DNA of 64,000 nt from an uncultured Eubacteriales bacterium. Lineage in GTDB: Bacteria > Bacillota > Clostridia > Christensenellales > Aristaeellaceae. This document shows, in pieces, positions 25,136 through 33,826 of the stretch. Numbering within the stretch: the stretch's first letter is position 1; each line of letters begins with the position of its first letter. The stretch is taken from NCBI GenBank assembly GCA_900315315.1, contig OMYT01000031.1, forward strand, positions 1-64,000, given 5' to 3'. The position numbers and the translations under genes were made by a program. The notes under the pieces are model-generated. The model was not told where the DNA came from and ran no database searches. It was given only the letters and a program-made list of their open reading frames with translations.

Positions 25136-26881
25136 ATGCTGACCATGATTCTGAAGATGACCGCCGCCACGGTGCTTTATGTCGGCGCGACCGTGCTGCT
25201 CTGGCATTTCTGGCACAAGCAAAAAAAACATACCCTGGGCATGAAGCTGGCCGTCGGCCTGTTCTTCGGCCTGTGTTCTGTTGTTTCCAGCCATATCGGA
25301 ATTGATTACGGCGACATGGTCCTGAATATCCGGGATCTCGGTCCGCTGGCGGCAGGTCTGTTTTTTGATCCCCTCTCCGGCATCCTCTCCGGGCTCATCG
25401 GCGGAATCGAGCGGTATATCATCGGTGAATACTTCGGCATCGGTTCCTTTACCCGGGTTGCCTGCAGTTCTTCCACGATTCTTGCCGGTCTCCTGGCGGC
25501 AGCGCTGAATAAATGGGTCTATGAGGGAAAGCGCCCCTCCATGATCCATTGCCTCTTTGTCGGCGCCGAGATGGAAGTTTATCACATGTATGCCGTTTTT
25601 CTCACGAATCGGGATGATCTGGACTCCGCTTACCGGGTCGTGGGAACCTGCGCCCTGCCGATGATCATCTTCACCGCCCTGGGGCTCATGGCCTGTTCCC
25701 ATATCATCCTGCGGCTTTCGGGGCAGCGTGTGAAGAACTATTATATGAGCGCATCGAAAAAGATCACGCCAATCGACCTGCGTTTCCAGCGCTGGATGCT
25801 GCTCCTCGTCCTCGTATTTCTGATTTTCGGTTCTCTTCTCAGTTATTTTCAGACCGTCTCCTCCGGCGGAGAATCGGCATCCGGCCTGAAGCGTGAGTTC
25901 CTTGAGACCCTCTTTCTGGAGATTCTCATCTTTACCGCGCTCTATCTCGTGACCACCGTGCTGGTAAACCGCATCATCGTCCGGAATCTGGATAAAGTCA
26001 ACGATTCCCTCTCCCGGATCACCGCCGGTCATCTGACCGAAACCGTCTCCGTGGAGGAATCCGTCGAGTTCGCGAAGCTTTCCGCCGGGATCAACAGCAC
26101 GGTAACCGCCCTCCGCGGCTACATCGACGCCGCGGAAAAGCGGATGGAAGAGGAGCTGCAGCTCGCCGCCGAGATTCAGGATGCCGCCCTGCCCAAAAGC
26201 TTCGACCTGCCCGCTGAAAACATCAGCCTGCATGCGCTGATGACCCCTGCCCGTCAGGTCGGCGGTGATTTCTATGACTTTTTCTACACCGGGCCGGATC
26301 AGCTCGCCCTGGTCATCGCCGATGTCTCCGGCAAGGGAATTCCCGCGGCCCTGTTCATGATGCGGGCCAAAACCGCCATCAAAAACAGCGCCATCTCCGG
26401 CATAGCCCCGGCAAAGGTGCTGGAAGCCGTGAACGACGTCCTCCGTGAAGGAAACGATCTCGGGATGTTTGTCACCGTCTGGCTGGGCATTCTGGACCTG
26501 AAAACGGGCCTGATGCGCTGCTGCAACGCGGGCCATGAGTATCCGGCGCTGATGCGCGCCGGCGGCGATTATGTACTTCTGAAGGGTAAACACGGCCCGT
26601 TCCTGGGGGTAGTGCCCGGCATTCCCAGACGTGAATATGAGCTTCAGCTGGAATCCGGAGACCGTCTCTTCGTCTATACCGACGGCGTTCCGGAAGCCGT
26701 CAATGAAAACAACGAACAGTACGGCACTGCCCGTATGACGCAGCATCTGAACACCCTGAAGCATCAGCCCCAGGATCGGCTTCTCTCCGGCATGCTGGAA
26801 AATGTCCGGTGCTTCGCCGGCGAAGCGGAACAGTTTGACGATATCACCATGCTGGGGATCACCTGGACCCGTCCGGCCTGA
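25136..26881 (+). CDS. Membrane PP2C phosphatase (5TM LytS-like, HAMP, SpoIIE domain)
   Basis: 581 residues. The N-terminus to about 200 has five to six TM helices with motifs of the 5TMR-LYT sensor type (RDLGPLAAGLFFDPLSGILSG, IGGIERYIIGEYFGIGSFTR). Another TM pair (about 223-245, 265-290) leads into a HAMP-like segment and a short coiled coil, then a SpoIIE/RsbU-type PP2C domain: PARQVGGDFYDFF, ADVSGKGIPAALFM, NAGHEYPAL, YTDGVPEA and EQFDDITML, including the metal-binding Asp residues. It should dephosphorylate a STAS anti-anti-sigma protein in response to a membrane signal; the STAS gene lies 16 bases away, convergent. Confidence 0.9.
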   Translation: MLTMILKMTAATVLYVGATVLLWHFWHKQKKHTLGMKLAVGLFFGLCSVVSSHIGIDYGDMVLNIRDLGPLAAGLFFDPLSGILSGLIGGIERYIIGEYFGIGSFTRVACSSSTILAGLLAAALNKWVYEGKRPSMIHCLFVGAEMEVYHMYAVFLTNRDDLDSAYRVVGTCALPMIIFTALGLMACSHIILRLSGQRVKNYYMSASKKITPIDLRFQRWMLLLVLVFLIFGSLLSYFQTVSSGGESASGLKREFLETLFLEILIFTALYLVTTVLVNRIIVRNLDKVNDSLSRITAGHLTETVSVEESVEFAKLSAGINSTVTALRGYIDAAEKRMEEELQLAAEIQDAALPKSFDLPAENISLHALMTPARQVGGDFYDFFYTGPDQLALVIADVSGKGIPAALFMMRAKTAIKNSAISGIAPAKVLEAVNDVLREGNDLGMFVTVWLGILDLKTGLMRCCNAGHEYPALMRAGGDYVLLKGKHGPFLGVVPGIPRREYELQLESGDRLFVYTDGVPEAVNENNEQYGTARMTQHLNTLKHQPQDRLLSGMLENVRCFAGEAEQFDDITMLGITWTRPA

Positions 26882-26897
26882 TTCCCCTTCTCTCCCG

Positions 26898-27191
26898 TTA
26901 CTCGCCGGTCAGATCATCGAGCCCTGTCAGATAGAGGGCGTTTTTGATGGCTTCATTGGCGTGGAGCACTTTCATATAGCCGTCGTCTCCCAGCATGTTG
27001 TTGGCGATCAGCAGTTCCCGGATTCCGGCGGAAGTCATGTATTCCAGTTCGCTGAAGTCCCAGTACAGTTCCTTGACGCCGTCCAGTCCTTTTTTGATTT
27101 CATCCTCCAGTTTTGGTGCGTTGTAAGTATCCAGTTTGCCGCTGAGCTTGAAGATCAGTGTCGAGCCGACCTGTTCCCGGGTAATCTCCAT
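26898..27191 (-). CDS. STAS-domain anti-sigma factor antagonist
   Basis: 97-residue single STAS domain (SpoIIAA/RsbV type): TLIFKLSGKLDTYNAPKLEDEI, WDFSELEYMTSAGIREL, where the Ser of TSAG is the expected phosphorylation site, and a helical C-terminus. When dephosphorylated such proteins bind anti-sigma kinases and release a sigma factor or another output. Two PP2C genes surround it but no RsbW/SpoIIAB kinase or sigma factor gene is in the window, so the partner is elsewhere. First or last gene of a minus-strand trio with 27234 and 28115. Confidence 0.88.
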   Translation of the reverse strand: MEITREQVGSTLIFKLSGKLDTYNAPKLEDEIKKGLDGVKELYWDFSELEYMTSAGIRELLIANNMLGDDGYMKVLHANEAIKNALYLTGLDDLTGE

Positions 27192-27233
27192 TGTGATTCC
27201 TCCTCATCTGTTGATATATCTTTTATTTCCCTG

Positions 27234-28094
27234 TCAGTTGTCTGTCCATACCGTGATTTCGTCCTCCAGCCGGATGGCCAGCGCATAGGGATCCGTTTTC
27301 CCTTCGTTTCGGATCACCTGTTCCAGATGCTTCAGCGTCCGGCGGACCTTTCGGGCCAGCTCGTTCAGGTCCTCTCCCTTGGCGTAGTTTTCCAGCCGCC
27401 CGCCTGTATAGCCGTCCGCGCTCACGCCCAGAAATCGTTCCGCCAGCGCGAGGTCGTACCGGCCGAATGCTGCATACAGGCCCACGGCATCCGCCGCCAG
27501 TTCGTCCCAGATCGCGTTGATCTTTTCCGGAAACAGCCTCCGGCAGATAAAATGCGTGCATTCGTGCGCCTTCCGGATCCGGTAGGATGCGATAAGCCAG
27601 CTTTCCTCCGCCATCCCGATGTCCTCCGCCCGCACGGCACTGTACGGCCCCGAGCTAAGGACGATCAGCGCATCCCTGTAGTTCCGCGGCTCGGCGGTAA
27701 AGCGTTTGAATTCCTCCGTCAGGCCCGCCGGATCCCCGCCTGCCGCCAGGTATTCCGCCTCGTGTTTCCGGATCTTCGGCCAGTTGATCACGCCGTCCAG
27801 TATGGAGGCTCCCTGGGTGGCGGGAATCTCCTCCGGCATGCAGCGGTTTCCCATAATCTGAAGAAACATCTCGAAATCCTGCCGGTCGCCAAGCGTGACG
27901 ATCTGCACTTCCCCGGCCGGCGTTGTTTCAGTCGTCACCGAATCCAGCCTGCTCCCCCGGAAATGATCCAGCGAATGCTTCGGGGTATCCTCCCCGCGCC
28001 CGACAACCTGCCTGTAAAGCCCCGCGCCTTCCTCCCCCGGCGTCAGGTACAGCTGGGGATAAATCTCCGCCAGCGGTTTCAGGACGCTTTCCAT
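27234..28094 (-). CDS. Unknown protein with HExxH zincin-like motif
   Basis: 286 residues, no signal peptide or TM helix. I do not recognise the family. Residues 177-181 are HECTH, and Glu198 lies in WDELAAD, a spacing and context like gluzincin metallopeptidases (HExxH then E downstream with ExxxD). The N-terminal part is acidic and rich in polar loops. It is placed between the STAS gene and a two-TM protein on the same strand with short gaps, suggesting a role with them in the phosphatase/STAS signalling block. Proteolysis is inference only. Confidence 0.7.
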   Translation of the reverse strand: MESVLKPLAEIYPQLYLTPGEEGAGLYRQVVGRGEDTPKHSLDHFRGSRLDSVTTETTPAGEVQIVTLGDRQDFEMFLQIMGNRCMPEEIPATQGASILDGVINWPKIRKHEAEYLAAGGDPAGLTEEFKRFTAEPRNYRDALIVLSSGPYSAVRAEDIGMAEESWLIASYRIRKAHECTHFICRRLFPEKINAIWDELAADAVGLYAAFGRYDLALAERFLGVSADGYTGGRLENYAKGEDLNELARKVRRTLKHLEQVIRNEGKTDPYALAIRLEDEITVWTDN

Positions 28095-28114
28095 CCGTTT
28101 CCTCCTCGTTCGGT

Positions 28115-28687
28115 TTACGCTTTGCTGTGGAACTCGATGCCCGCGAATCTCATTTTAAGGTCCAGCAGTCTTCTTCTCCGCTCCTTGTTGTCGATGAAAT
28201 AGATCTCCATCGCCGCCCAGAAGGGCACCGTCGCCGCAATATCCAGTACATAAACGACGATATCCCTCAGCGTGCTTTCATCCTTCCAGATATTGTTGAC
28301 CCAGATGGAGAGCAGGATGCATACAACGCCGGTCAGGCACAGGTATAACGCCAGCCTGTTATGGCTGCGGGCTTCCCGGTAGCGGGTTTTGGTTTCCAGC
28401 ACAAGGTTTTTCTGGCAGATGTCCTCCATCTGCTCTTCGTTGTATCCTTCCATGTCGTCGAAAGCCACCTGAATCTGCAGCTTGTACTTGAGCGGAAGAT
28501 AATCGAATATGCCGATAACGCTTTCGATAAAATCACTGGTCAGCCGGGGGGTTTTTGTGGCCGCGCTCGGTTCGATGATATCGCCCGGTCTCTCGTACTC
28601 CATCCGGATAATGGCGGTTTTCTGTTCGTGGTCCAGTTCGAAAAAATCGTCTTCGATGTTCAGATATTTCTTGCCAAGCTCTTCCAT
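28115..28687 (-). CDS. Two-TM membrane protein of unknown function
   Basis: 190 residues. Residues 1-105 are soluble and acidic (IEDDFFELDHEQKTAIIRM), followed by TM helices at about 111-131 and 145-167 and a basic cytoplasmic tail (DNKERRRRLLDLKMRF). No known domain recognised. First gene of the minus-strand unit with the HExxH and STAS genes; its promoter would use the TATAAT at 28741-28746. Confidence 0.7.
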   Translation of the reverse strand: MEELGKKYLNIEDDFFELDHEQKTAIIRMEYERPGDIIEPSAATKTPRLTSDFIESVIGIFDYLPLKYKLQIQVAFDDMEGYNEEQMEDICQKNLVLETKTRYREARSHNRLALYLCLTGVVCILLSIWVNNIWKDESTLRDIVVYVLDIAATVPFWAAMEIYFIDNKERRRRLLDLKMRFAGIEFHSKA

Positions 28688-28740
28688 GGTTCTTTCCTTT
28701 TTCTTTCCGCTGATGAATCGTCGGCTTCTTGTCTGCCTTA

Positions 28741-28746
28741 ATTATA
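28741..28746 (-). promoter_or_regulatory. -10 box of the STAS / HExxH operon
   Basis: TATAAT on the minus strand; 17 bases upstream the -35 position reads TGTTAC, a weak match, so an activator or alternative sigma contact is possible. Confidence 0.45.
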
Positions 28747-28765
28747 CCATTTTTTTACGGTCTGT

Positions 28766-28788
28766 AACAGGTCCGGCCTGTTTTTTTT
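28766..28788 (+). terminator. Insulating hairpin terminator
   Basis: AACAGG-TCCGG-CCTGTT followed by eight T. No plus-strand gene ends nearby; it would block leaky antisense transcription from entering the secreted-protein gene. Confidence 0.55.
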
Positions 28789-28798
28789 CGACCTGTGT

Positions 28799-28827
28799 TT
28801 GACCCGTCGCCCTTCAGGTGATAAAAT
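28799..28827 (+). promoter_or_regulatory. Promoter of the secreted Leu/Gly-repeat protein gene
   Basis: -35 TTGACC (28799-28804), 17-base spacer, -10 TAAAAT (28822-28827). Confidence 0.7.
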
Positions 28828-28885
28828 AATGCGATCGACCGGTCAGATGTTTCCGGCTGAACTGAATACAATGGAGGAATGAAAA

Positions 28886-29743
28886 GTGAAAAAAATCATT
28901 GCGTTAATGTTGGTTCTGTGCATGGTGCTGGCCGCTGTCCCGGTCTTTGCCGAATCCGCAGGCGGTTCCGGCTTGAGCGATCTGCTCTCCGGCCTCATGG
29001 GCGGGTCCGAAAGCGGTGAAGGAAAAGAAGGCGGCCTGGGTGATCTGCTCTCCGGCCTCCTGGGCGGCGAAGGGAAAGAGGGCGGCCTTGGCAGCCAGCT
29101 CTCCGGCCTCGTGGAAGAGCTGAAAAAGGAAGGTAAGGAAAAGATTTCCCAGCTGACTTCGAAGCTGAAGGGAAAGGTGATGGAAGTACTCCTCAAAGAA
29201 CTTGCGAACCCGGACAGCAAGCTTGCCGCCCTGCTGGCCAAATTGGCGGCGGGTAAGAACAAGGGCAGCGACGATTCCGCCGGGATCGGCTCCCTGCTGG
29301 GCGCCCTGTTCGGCGGCAGCAGCACGCCCGACAAAGGATCTGAGACAGCGGAAGACAGCGAAACGCTGGAGGAAACGCTTGAAAGGCTGAATAAGGAAGC
29401 CGAAGCCGAAACCGGCGACAGCGTACCGGACAAAAAGGATGCCCAAAGCGTTGAGGATTTCTACGGCTTGTGGAAAGAGTCAAAGTTCGTCCTTCTCGGC
29501 GAAGACTACGATATGAGTGAATACGACGAAGGCGTGTTCATCGGCGAAAATACGTACTACGTGACCCTGGAGGGGAAGAAGAGCCCGGATTATCTCTTTC
29601 CGGAAGCCGCAGAACTGACCCTCAGCAACGGCATCCTGAAGATTAACAGCGACGGCCACTGGTCCAACTTTGTCCTGACGGAGGATGGCAGTATCGTCGA
29701 GCCGTCCGGCGGCATGCTGTTCTATTATGTCCGTGCCGAATAA
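28886..29743 (+). CDS. Secreted protein with Leu/Gly-rich repeats and C-terminal beta domain
   Basis: 285 residues with a clear signal peptide (MKKIIALMLVLCMVLAAVPVFA, cleavage after AFA-like site at about 22). Residues 28-75 hold three repeats of the type LSDLLSGLMGG / LGDLLSGLLGG / LGSQLSGLVEE with GEGKEGG linkers, then a lysine-rich helix and another LLGALFGG repeat. Residues about 190-285 form a separate domain beginning VEDFYGLWKESKFVLLGEDYD, resembling small lipocalin-like beta domains seen in Clostridia secreted proteins. Function unknown. GTG start with GGAGG upstream; strong promoter and bidirectional terminator give it its own transcription unit inside the phosphatase block. Confidence 0.75.
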   Translation: MKKIIALMLVLCMVLAAVPVFAESAGGSGLSDLLSGLMGGSESGEGKEGGLGDLLSGLLGGEGKEGGLGSQLSGLVEELKKEGKEKISQLTSKLKGKVMEVLLKELANPDSKLAALLAKLAAGKNKGSDDSAGIGSLLGALFGGSSTPDKGSETAEDSETLEETLERLNKEAEAETGDSVPDKKDAQSVEDFYGLWKESKFVLLGEDYDMSEYDEGVFIGENTYYVTLEGKKSPDYLFPEAAELTLSNGILKINSDGHWSNFVLTEDGSIVEPSGGMLFYYVRAE

Positions 29744-29761
29744 TCCTGCAGTTAAATACGC

Positions 29762-29792
29762 AAAAGCTCCGGAGCATTTCGCCGGAGCTTTT
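29762..29792. terminator. Bidirectional terminator
   Basis: AAAAGCTCCGG / CCGGAGCTTTT with ATTTCG-type loop between two convergent genes; A-run and T-run on either side suit both directions. Confidence 0.85.
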
Positions 29793-29860
29793 TGGTTTAC
29801 GGCCTCTCCCGCCGGGCGCCTGTAAGCCCCGGCGGTCATCGGGTATTCCCGGGTCCGGTC

Positions 29861-31171
29861 TCAGGCTCCGTCCGTCCCCTTATACTCGATGCACATCATT
29901 GTCAGATCGTCAAACTGTTCCGCGTCGCCGACGAAAGCGTCGACGGCGCTTTTCACCGTCCGGAGGATTTCCTCCGGCTTTCCGTCCGGGCAGGTGTTCA
30001 GCGCCGCGGCCAGGCGCTGCTCCCCGAACATTTCTCCACTGCCGGCCGTTGCCTCCGGCACCCCGTCCGTGTAGACAAACACGCGGTCGCCGGGATGAAG
30101 CTCAAACGCCCGGTTCTGATACCTGGCTTTGCGGTTCACGCCGACAAAAACCGCGTGAGGATATTTCACCAGCGCATATTTTCCGTCCGCGCGGCGCAGC
30201 GCCGGGTGTTCATGCCCCGCGTTGCAGGCCAGGCCTTTGCCGGTGGAAATTTCCAGCACGGCCACCCACACCGTCACGAACATCATCGATGAATTCCGCT
30301 CGCACAGCCGCTGATTGACCCGGTCCAGGGCCGTTGCCGGATCGCACCCGTTCAGCAGTTCGTTCTTGATCAGCGTCTTGGAGACCATCATAAACAGGGC
30401 GGCGGGAATTCCCTTGCCCGAAACGTCCGCGATCACCAGCGCCAGATGGTCGCTGTCGGTCAGGAAGAAATCGTAGAAATCCCCGCCCACCTCTTTGGCC
30501 GGCGTCATGGAGGCGAAAAGATCAAACTCCGTCCGGTTCGGGAACGCCGGGAATTCATTCGGCAGCACGTTTGCCTGAATCTCCCTGGCCACGACCAGTT
30601 CCCTCTCAATCCGCTCCTGTTCTTTCTTCCGGTTTTCCTGTTCTGCCTGCTCCCGCTCCATCCGCCGGATTGTGTCCATCTGCTGCGTCAGGGCGTCGCA
30701 CGTCCGGTTAATCTCCCGCTGCATCTGTTCAAACTCGTTGATGGAGAAAGGCCTGAATTCAATGGACTCCAGGTCTCCCTGCCCCATGCGGATAATCTCG
30801 TTCTGCAGGGAGTTGAACTGGCGCATGAACTTTTTCAGCCACAGCGCGTAGAAGACCAGCGCGACCAGGAACACCAACCCCGCGGCGATCCAGATAGCGC
30901 CGCGGACACGGTGGACCACCTGCTCGTAGTTCTCCATGTTCACTTCCCGCACCAGCGTCCATTCGGGTGAAGCCATCGTCATGGAAAACAGGCAGAAGGG
31001 ACGGCCGTTTTCATCATGGAGCAGTTCTCCTTTGTTGCTTTCGTTGATGAGCATCCCCGGATCCGTGTGTTCCGCTTCCGGGCCCGCATGCCAGATTTCG
31101 GATCCGTCTTCGGTATAGAGATACCACGTGCTTTTCCCGTCCTGCAGCACGCTGAACAGGCCGTCGAACAC
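29861..31171 (-). CDS. SpoIIE-type PP2C phosphatase, N-terminally truncated sensor
   Basis: 436 residues from GTG 31171. Residues 1-85 look like the second half of an extracellular Cache sensor (DGKSTWYLYTEDGSEIWHAG ... ASPEWTLVREV), followed by one TM (about 92-112), HAMP, coiled coil, and a complete PP2C domain (PAKEVGGDFYDFF, ADVSGKGIPAALFM, NAGHEHPAL, YTDGVPEA, EQFDDLTMM). The first TM and first half of the Cache domain expected in this architecture are missing; the frame runs upstream only as far as a TGA inside the ATPase gene. Without the leading TM the protein would be topologically odd. The catalytic domain closely parallels that of the gene at 25136. Confidence 0.8.
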   Translation of the reverse strand: MFDGLFSVLQDGKSTWYLYTEDGSEIWHAGPEAEHTDPGMLINESNKGELLHDENGRPFCLFSMTMASPEWTLVREVNMENYEQVVHRVRGAIWIAAGLVFLVALVFYALWLKKFMRQFNSLQNEIIRMGQGDLESIEFRPFSINEFEQMQREINRTCDALTQQMDTIRRMEREQAEQENRKKEQERIERELVVAREIQANVLPNEFPAFPNRTEFDLFASMTPAKEVGGDFYDFFLTDSDHLALVIADVSGKGIPAALFMMVSKTLIKNELLNGCDPATALDRVNQRLCERNSSMMFVTVWVAVLEISTGKGLACNAGHEHPALRRADGKYALVKYPHAVFVGVNRKARYQNRAFELHPGDRVFVYTDGVPEATAGSGEMFGEQRLAAALNTCPDGKPEEILRTVKSAVDAFVGDAEQFDDLTMMCIEYKGTDGA

Positions 31172-31182
31172 GGTTTCGTCCG

Positions 31183-33813
31183 TTATTTCCGGCGGTTCGT
31201 CCGGCGGCGGATCGCTTTTTCAATCTCCACGATCGGGATCACGCACACCGCCAGCCCCAGCGCGGCCAGGTATTCCGTAACCGTGATCGGCTGGAACGAG
31301 AAGGCCGTGTTCAGCGCCGGGATAAAGATCACGGCCGCCGTCACCGCCAGGGAGAACGCCAGCGTTCCCCACAGCCACTTGTCCTGCTTCCGCAGGCTGA
31401 ACAGGCTCTCCGTCCGGGACCGCATGTTGAACGAGTGGAAAATCTCGATCATGCTCAGCGTCAGGAAGGCCATCGTCATCCCCGCCGGGGACTCGGCGAT
31501 CCCCCATCTGCCGCTCTCCATCCTGTGTCCGACAAAATAGCTGAATACCGTGATCGCGGCGATAATTCCCCCCTGGAAGATCACGTCGAAGCCCAGCCCG
31601 TCGGCAAAGATGCTCTCCTTCCGGTTTCTGGGCGGCCGCTGCATCACGTCTTTTTCCGCCTCTTCCATCCCCAGGGCGATCGCCGGCAGCGTGTCCGTGA
31701 TCAGGTTGATCCACAGGATGTGCACCGGTTTCAGGATCGTGAAGCCCATCAGCGTCGCGGAGAACACCGCCAGCACCTCCGCCAGGTTGGCGCTCAGCAG
31801 GAACTGGATCGCCTTGCGGATGTTGTCGTAGATGCGGCGGCCTTCGCCCACCGCGGATACGATCGTCGCAAAGTTGTCGTCCGTCAGGATCATGTCCGCC
31901 ACGGATTTGGTCACGTCCGTTCCCGTGATCCCCATGCCCACGCCGATGTCCGCGCTCTTGATGGACGGCGCGTCGTTCACCCCGTCGCCGGTCATGGCCG
32001 TCACCATGCCCAGCGCCTGCCACGCGTCCACGATGCGCACCTTGTTCTCCGGCTGCACCCGGGCATACACGGAATACTTCCGCACGTCCTGCGCGAACTC
32101 CGCGTCCGGGATCGCGTCCAGCTCCGCCCCGGTGATGGCCATCTGCCCGGGCTCCAGGATGCCCAGCTCTTTGGCGATCGCCGTCGCCGTATCCTTGTGG
32201 TCCCCGGTGATCATCACGGGCCGGATGCCCGCGCTGCGGCACTGGGCGATGGCGTCCTTCACCTCGGGGCGGATCGGGTCGATCATCCCGCACATGCCGA
32301 TCCAGGTCAGGTCCTGCTCCAGCGTCCCGGGATCGTTGGAAGCCGGCCGTTCGTCATAGACCCGCTGCGCCGCGGCCAGCACCCGCAGCGCCTGGTCCGC
32401 CATGCCCTTGTTTTCTTCCAGGATCTGCTTCCGTTGCTCCTCCGTGATCGGCCCGGCCTGCCCGTTCCGCCAGATCCGGGTGCACCGCCGCAGCACTTCG
32501 TCCGGCGCGCCTTTGGTAAACTGGATAAAGCCCTGCCCGGCGCCGGCCCGGTGCAGCGTGGACATCATCTTGCGCACGGAGTCGAACGGCGCCTCGTCCA
32601 CCCGCGGCAGGTCCGCGGCCAGCTCCTGCTTCGGCATGCCGTTCTGGTTGGCGTCGTTGACCAGCGCACATTCCGTCGCCTCGCCCACGGCGTTCCCGTT
32701 CTCCAGTTCCGCGTCCGAGCACAGGGCCATCGCTGTCATCAGCAGCGTCGGGTCCTCCGTCACCTTTTTGATCACGGTCATTTTGTTCTGGGTCAGCGTC
32801 CCCGTTTTGTCGCTGCAGATGATCTGCGTGCACCCCAGCGTCTCCACCGCCGTCAGTTTCCGGATGATGGCGTGGTTCTTGCTCATCTTCGTCACGCCGA
32901 TGGAAAGCAGCACCGTCACCACCGCGCTCAGGCCTTCCGGTATCGCCGCCACCGCCAGCGACACCGCAATCATGAACGTGTCCATCACCGCCTTGCCGCC
33001 GTTGCGCACCAGGTTCACGACGAACACAAACGCGCAGATCACCAGGATCATCACGCTCAGCTTCCGGCTCAGCTCGTTCAGTTTGATCTGCAGGGGCGTC
33101 TCCTCTTCCGCCGCGTTGCTCAGTGCATCGGCAATGGCGCCCATCTCGGTGTCCATCCCCGTCCCGGTCACCACCGCGTGCCCCCGGCCGTAGGTGATGA
33201 TGGATCCCATGTACACCATGTTTTTTCGGTCGCCCAGGGTCACGTCCCCGTTGTCGCCGGCCGTGAGCGCCCCGTCCGTTTTCTCCACGTCCGTGGATTC
33301 CCCGGTCAGCGCGGCCTCCTGGCTTTTCATCGAGGCGCATTCCACGATCCGCGCGTCCGCCGCCACGGCGTCCCCGGCCTCCAGCACCAGCAGGTCGCCC
33401 TTGACCACCTCGTCGGCCCGGATCGTCTTCTGGTGCCCGCCGCGGATCACCTTGGCCGTCGCCGCGGCCACCTGCTGCAGCGCCTCGATCGCGGCTTCCG
33501 CCTTGCTTTCCTGGTAAACCCCCAGGCAGGCGTTGATCAGCACCACGGCCAGGATGATAAACGTGTCCGCCAGGCTGTCGCCCTCATAGATCGCCGTCAC
33601 CGCGCTGACCACCGCGGCGATGATCAGCACGATGGTCATCGGGTCCTTCAGTTCCCCCAGGAACCGCTTCGCCAGGCTCTCTTTTTTGCCTTCTTTCAGC
33701 TTGTTGGGCCCGTCCCGGGTCAGCCGTTCCGCCGCCTCCCCGTCGCTCAGTCCCGACATAGAGGACCCCAGTTCCGCCAGTACAGCCTCTTTCTCCTCCA
33801 GATATGCTTTCAT
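31183..33813 (-). CDS. P-type cation-transporting ATPase (Ca2+ type, P2A)
   Basis: 876-residue ion pump. Visible: cation ATPase N domain, TGES (LTGEST), TM4 motif IPEGL, phosphorylation motif ICSDKTGTLTQNKM, nucleotide domain (FTKGAPDEVL), hinge GDGVNDAPSIKSADIGVGMG and about ten TM helices. PEGL with this architecture suggests Ca2+ or Mn2+ export. ATG 33813 has GAGGAG nine bases upstream. The gene follows dtd closely. Its base composition is distinctly more G+C rich than its neighbours, with near-exclusive use of G/C third bases, suggesting recent transfer or strong codon bias. Confidence 0.92.
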   Translation of the reverse strand: MKAYLEEKEAVLAELGSSMSGLSDGEAAERLTRDGPNKLKEGKKESLAKRFLGELKDPMTIVLIIAAVVSAVTAIYEGDSLADTFIILAVVLINACLGVYQESKAEAAIEALQQVAAATAKVIRGGHQKTIRADEVVKGDLLVLEAGDAVAADARIVECASMKSQEAALTGESTDVEKTDGALTAGDNGDVTLGDRKNMVYMGSIITYGRGHAVVTGTGMDTEMGAIADALSNAAEEETPLQIKLNELSRKLSVMILVICAFVFVVNLVRNGGKAVMDTFMIAVSLAVAAIPEGLSAVVTVLLSIGVTKMSKNHAIIRKLTAVETLGCTQIICSDKTGTLTQNKMTVIKKVTEDPTLLMTAMALCSDAELENGNAVGEATECALVNDANQNGMPKQELAADLPRVDEAPFDSVRKMMSTLHRAGAGQGFIQFTKGAPDEVLRRCTRIWRNGQAGPITEEQRKQILEENKGMADQALRVLAAAQRVYDERPASNDPGTLEQDLTWIGMCGMIDPIRPEVKDAIAQCRSAGIRPVMITGDHKDTATAIAKELGILEPGQMAITGAELDAIPDAEFAQDVRKYSVYARVQPENKVRIVDAWQALGMVTAMTGDGVNDAPSIKSADIGVGMGITGTDVTKSVADMILTDDNFATIVSAVGEGRRIYDNIRKAIQFLLSANLAEVLAVFSATLMGFTILKPVHILWINLITDTLPAIALGMEEAEKDVMQRPPRNRKESIFADGLGFDVIFQGGIIAAITVFSYFVGHRMESGRWGIAESPAGMTMAFLTLSMIEIFHSFNMRSRTESLFSLRKQDKWLWGTLAFSLAVTAAVIFIPALNTAFSFQPITVTEYLAALGLAVCVIPIVEIEKAIRRRTNRRK

Positions 33814-33826
33814 TTGCATTTTCTCC

